Below are positions 6,201-6,930 of a DNA stretch of 6,930 bases, piece by piece (position 1 is the first letter of the stretch; each line of letters starts with the position of its first letter). The notes beneath the pieces are model-generated. The model searched no databases and was not told the origin of the DNA. It worked only from the letters and a program-made list of their open reading frames with translations. The position numbers were made by a program, and so were the translations under genes. This stretch comes from Candidatus Ulvibacter alkanivorans (GTDB lineage Bacteria > Bacteroidota > Bacteroidia > Flavobacteriales > Flavobacteriaceae), in assembly GCF_003333325.1 (NCBI RefSeq), contig NZ_QOLC01000092.1, positions 1 to 6,930 of the forward strand, read 5' to 3'.

Positions 6201-6744
6201 TTCTCATCTTGAAGACGGAAGCCAAGAACTGGGAATACAAACTAGAGAAGCTTTTGAAGACGATATAAAGATCGCAATGGGATTTGCCACCATAGTAGAT
6301 GCTGAAGAGCAGTATACAATTACATTAGCCGATCTTGAAGGTGACGCCGTTTCAAATGCAACTGTTCTTCTGTACGACACCTATGAGAATACTGTTACAA
6401 ATTTAAATCAAGAGGCATACACCTTCCGAAGTAATAAAGGAACTTTTAACGGACGCTTTGTGCTTCAGTTTAAAAATGAACAAATCCTGGGTACACCGGA
6501 AACAGCTTTAGAGAACATCACACTATTTCCAAATCCGACCTCAAATCTACTGCGAATCAATTCACCTCAGCTTCAAATAGAAAAACTAATTCTATATGAC
6601 CTGCAAGGGAGAAAAGTGCAACAGTTAAATGTGGAAGACCCAACGCAATATCAGCTAGATCTTTCAACATTAAAAACTGCAATTTATTTTGTGGAGATAC
6701 ATACAGAAAATGGTGTTATCACTAAAAGAGTAATTAAAAAGTAA
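3181..6744 (+). CDS. DUF1028 (Ntn-hydrolase-like) protein with two MAM-like domains and a T9SS type A sorting domain
   Basis: A 1187-residue exported multidomain protein; either Met1 or Met2 could be the start. Domains in order: hydrophobic signal ending in lipobox-like LFSC (C27); acidic linker; DUF1028 at about 49-269 (DTFSIVAYDPVTGE, GAIHTQA, QYGIVGIDG, HTGG, YSVQGNIL, GTLADKLMGALQAAK, VEPIDVLQ); MAM-like domain 1 at about 280-445 and 2 at about 451-619; a module common in flavobacterial T9SS cargo at about 620-1100 (WNGTNWIPSGAPT, ACTLTI, EHQGSLVQVEGS, LANPYASAISADDFI, IYFWEH, AQGFAVKV, RVWLKVTND); and a T9SS type A sorting domain at 1111-1187 (LFPNPTSN, LYDLQGRKV, LDLSTLKTAIYFVEI, ITKRVIKK). 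DUF1028 is classed with Ntn hydrolases, but its substrate is unknown to me. Surface display or secretion through T9SS is well supported; a catalytic role is inferred. The gene is last in the presumed operon and is followed by a terminator. Its lipobox and T9SS signals are an unusual pair. Confidence 0.93.
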   Translation: MMNRTYTAPAKKISLLIAVAIFGLFSCNQKVEVSEEEIKIDRSRDHEGDTFSIVAYDPVTGEIGGAGCSCYSGHINFLNDIIRDGSGSLLGAIHTQAAYNATNQSRARNRMLAGDTPQQIINYMLANDAQGNGGSNRQYGIVGIDGSGVIRTAGHTGGGNGNYANDVQGTVYSVQGNILDTSNGQDLLEDMESIFNSTDGTLADKLMGALQAAKRVGGDNRCADEGNSGRAAFIRVLRPTDNINNPYIDISVYPNIALVEPIDVLQCDYDTQVGNTGYFCRETVNTFPYSMDFEVKPWEQEATCSTNSSWIRSRFSTPTAGTGPSGASQGTLYSFIESSNISGQGFNNRAIIGSPCFDIPANANLQLSFDYHMSGSTMGTLNVTLNDGSGWTNIWSRTGNQGNAWNRATIDLTAYNGTNIKLRIDGTTGNGETSDMAIDNIRLAEPVPVICSSPVNSFPYSESYEGGIGLWTQATGDDGNWIVNNGTTPSNGTGPSQASEGNDYLYIEASSNGTNGEIGANSQAILESPCFDLSLAAAATLEFDYHTFGTDIGTIELEISTIEGEWNSLFITPGVSQDLWITQSIDLTTYNDNVKLRFIGTTGNDWSSDLAIDNVNLTVTDCIGITKTWNGTNWIPSGAPTDTSAVIIDGAYDTTADGNIEACTLTINNSTTLTISPNDYVRVNGDITVNGDLIIEHQGSLVQVEGSASVTKGPSGVINVKVTTPVLEPRDLMLMGSPMSAETREDVYTNAFLVLNHTPTNFLPHPLVPAGGTNFADDNGDFWNEHSGAITIGEGYIVRPQTGYSHPNTESFDMTYTLGTLNNGDVTNAVVFNNLTDNPDGTPNMLANPYASAISADDFISANPLINEIYFWEHLTPPSANFPGANSGMNFSMEDLSMYNLSGGNAAGNDPGTSTEPNGVISTAQGFAVKVFGSGNVTFTNDMRLTSGNTTLRQNADPSEIDRVWLKVTNDTYGMGSNTMVAFNPTATPGIDPGYDSERISTIISLYSHLEDGSQELGIQTREAFEDDIKIAMGFATIVDAEEQYTITLADLEGDAVSNATVLLYDTYENTVTNLNQEAYTFRSNKGTFNGRFVLQFKNEQILGTPETALENITLFPNPTSNLLRINSPQLQIEKLILYDLQGRKVQQLNVEDPTQYQLDLSTLKTAIYFVEIHTENGVITKRVIKK
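3325..3987 (+). other. DUF1028 domain
   Basis: Encodes residues 49-269. The opening D-TFSIVAYDP-x-TGE-x-GGAG matches the hallmark start of DUF1028 proteins, which is usually at or very near the N-terminus so that Thr can act as the N-terminal nucleophile of an Ntn-type fold. Here T50 is internal. Further family motifs are GAIHTQA (91-97), QYGIVGIDG (138-146), HTG (155-157), VQGNIL (174-179), the helix GTLADKLMGALQAAK (200-214), GGD (217-219) and VEPIDVLQ (259-266). The GCSC at 67-70 gives two cysteines close to the proposed active-site strand. Confidence 0.85.
4018..5037 (+). repeat. Tandem pair of MAM-like domains within gene 4
   Basis: Residues 280-445 and 451-619 are two copies of the same beta-sandwich domain. 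Shared landmarks are a leading Cys (C280, C451), FPYS..(F/Y)E, TGPS.AS.G, SPCFD (C356, C530), FDYH, (M/I)GT, TTGN and AIDN. Copy 1 has lost the GLWTQ..DD.dW segment but keeps WSRTGNQGNAW, and has an extra Cys (C304). Copy 2 keeps GLWTQATGDDGNW but has lost TGNQGNAW. Such domains are generally linked to adhesion or carbohydrate/protein binding in secreted Bacteroidota proteins. That role is inferred here. Confidence 0.85.
4363..4396 (+). repeat. Near-identical DNA block shared by the MAM domains of genes 2 and 4, copy 2
   Basis: Partner of 1813-1846, lying in MAM-like domain 1 of the 1187-residue protein. The three mismatches are all transitions (a/g, c/t, a/g), and the last 19 bases (4378-4396) are identical. 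The flanking DNA is less similar, so the match is local. Confidence 0.75.
6511..6741 (+). other. T9SS type A C-terminal sorting domain
   Basis: Residues 1111-1187 of the fourth gene show the three standard blocks of a type A CTD: ENITLFPNPTSNLLRI, then LILYDLQGRKVQQL, then LDLSTLKTAIYFVEIHTENG followed by the basic end TKRVIKK. This domain directs passage through the type IX secretion system across the outer membrane and is normally removed on secretion. It is the only such domain in the window; genes 1-3 lack one. Confidence 0.95.
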
Positions 6745-6764
6745 TATTTTTTACAATTGGTTAT

Positions 6765-6803
6765 AAAGCCGTCTTCAGTATTTTCTGAAGACGGTTTTTG
6801 TTT
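6765..6803 (+). terminator. Intrinsic (rho-independent) terminator after gene 4
   Basis: A 10-bp perfect stem, ccgtcttcag (6769-6778) pairing with ctgaagacgg (6785-6794), encloses a 6-base loop (tatttt). It is followed by tttttgttt, and upstream a/g pairs with the U-run extend the stem further. It lies about 20 bp after the stop of the 1187-residue gene and is the only convincing terminator in the window, which supports transcription of the four genes as one unit. Confidence 0.9.
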
Positions 6804-6930
6804 GATATCTACTTAAAAACCAACGAACATAAAAATTATTTTCGACTTCTTTTGTAGGAAATTTTCTTACCAACTACTTGTTAACCATGTTTTTATACTA
6901 TTTATCGAATTGTTTTAAAATTTTTTAGAA

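Noticed and set aside
6874..6915. Right-edge sequence (ctacttgtta...catgttttta...tatcga) resembling the left edge at about 35-66
   Set aside because: About 10 identical bases followed by gapped AT-rich similarity. The left copy is inside a signal-peptide coding region, so chance is likely; it is too short and imperfect for a flanking repeat or attachment site.
6895..6915. Possible Bacteroidota -7 element (TAnnTTTG-like) near tactatttatcg
   Set aside because: It does not match the consensus without shifting spacing and replacing the final G, and the downstream gene is not in view.
6888..6929. Short frame from ATG 6888 to a tag stop (about 13 codons)
   Set aside because: Very short, AT-rich and without supporting features. 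Not a credible gene.

Overview
The window looks like a piece of a Flavobacteriia (Bacteroidota) genome. The main reason is the last gene, which carries a type IX secretion (T9SS) type A C-terminal sorting domain, MAM-type domains, and the 'WNG-x-W / EHQGSLVQ / ANPYASAI' module that flavobacterial T9SS cargo often carries just before the sorting domain. AT-rich intergenic sequence and the lack of clear Shine-Dalgarno sequences fit the same group. The genus cannot be told from the sequence.

Layout: four genes on the + strand are packed head to tail with gaps of 62, 36 and 39 bp and no terminator between them. A strong intrinsic terminator follows the last gene, so they are probably one transcription unit. 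Its start lies left of the window. Genes 1 (cut by the left edge), 2 and 3 are paralogues. Each has a signal peptide ending just before Gln, an N-terminal fibre/'head'-like module (QVGINT..P, LD..S.dKGf, LTGTDDt.TI, GL.vYNT, VTPGFYYwnG..W) and a C-terminal beta-rich domain resembling a C1q/TNF-type jelly roll (GTYQI.VE ... I.LLkQ). Gene 2 differs in having a complete MAM-like domain, led by a poly-glycine tract, inserted in the middle of the beta-rich domain. Gene 4 encodes a 1187-residue exported protein: lipoprotein-like signal, DUF1028 domain (Ntn-hydrolase-like), two tandem MAM-like domains, the flavobacterial pre-CTD module and a T9SS sorting domain.

How they may work together (inference): genes 1-3 look like secreted structural or adhesive proteins, and gene 4 like a surface-delivered enzyme/adhesin. 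MAM-like domains occur only in genes 2 and 4, and the two genes share a stretch of near-identical DNA there. This suggests domain exchange within the cluster and perhaps a shared ligand or docking partner. No function for this gene set is known to me.

The right edge after the terminator (about 6804-6930) is AT-rich and holds no convincing gene. It may contain the upstream region of a following gene, but I see no promoter there that I would call. I see no tRNA, rRNA, CRISPR array or insertion sequence.
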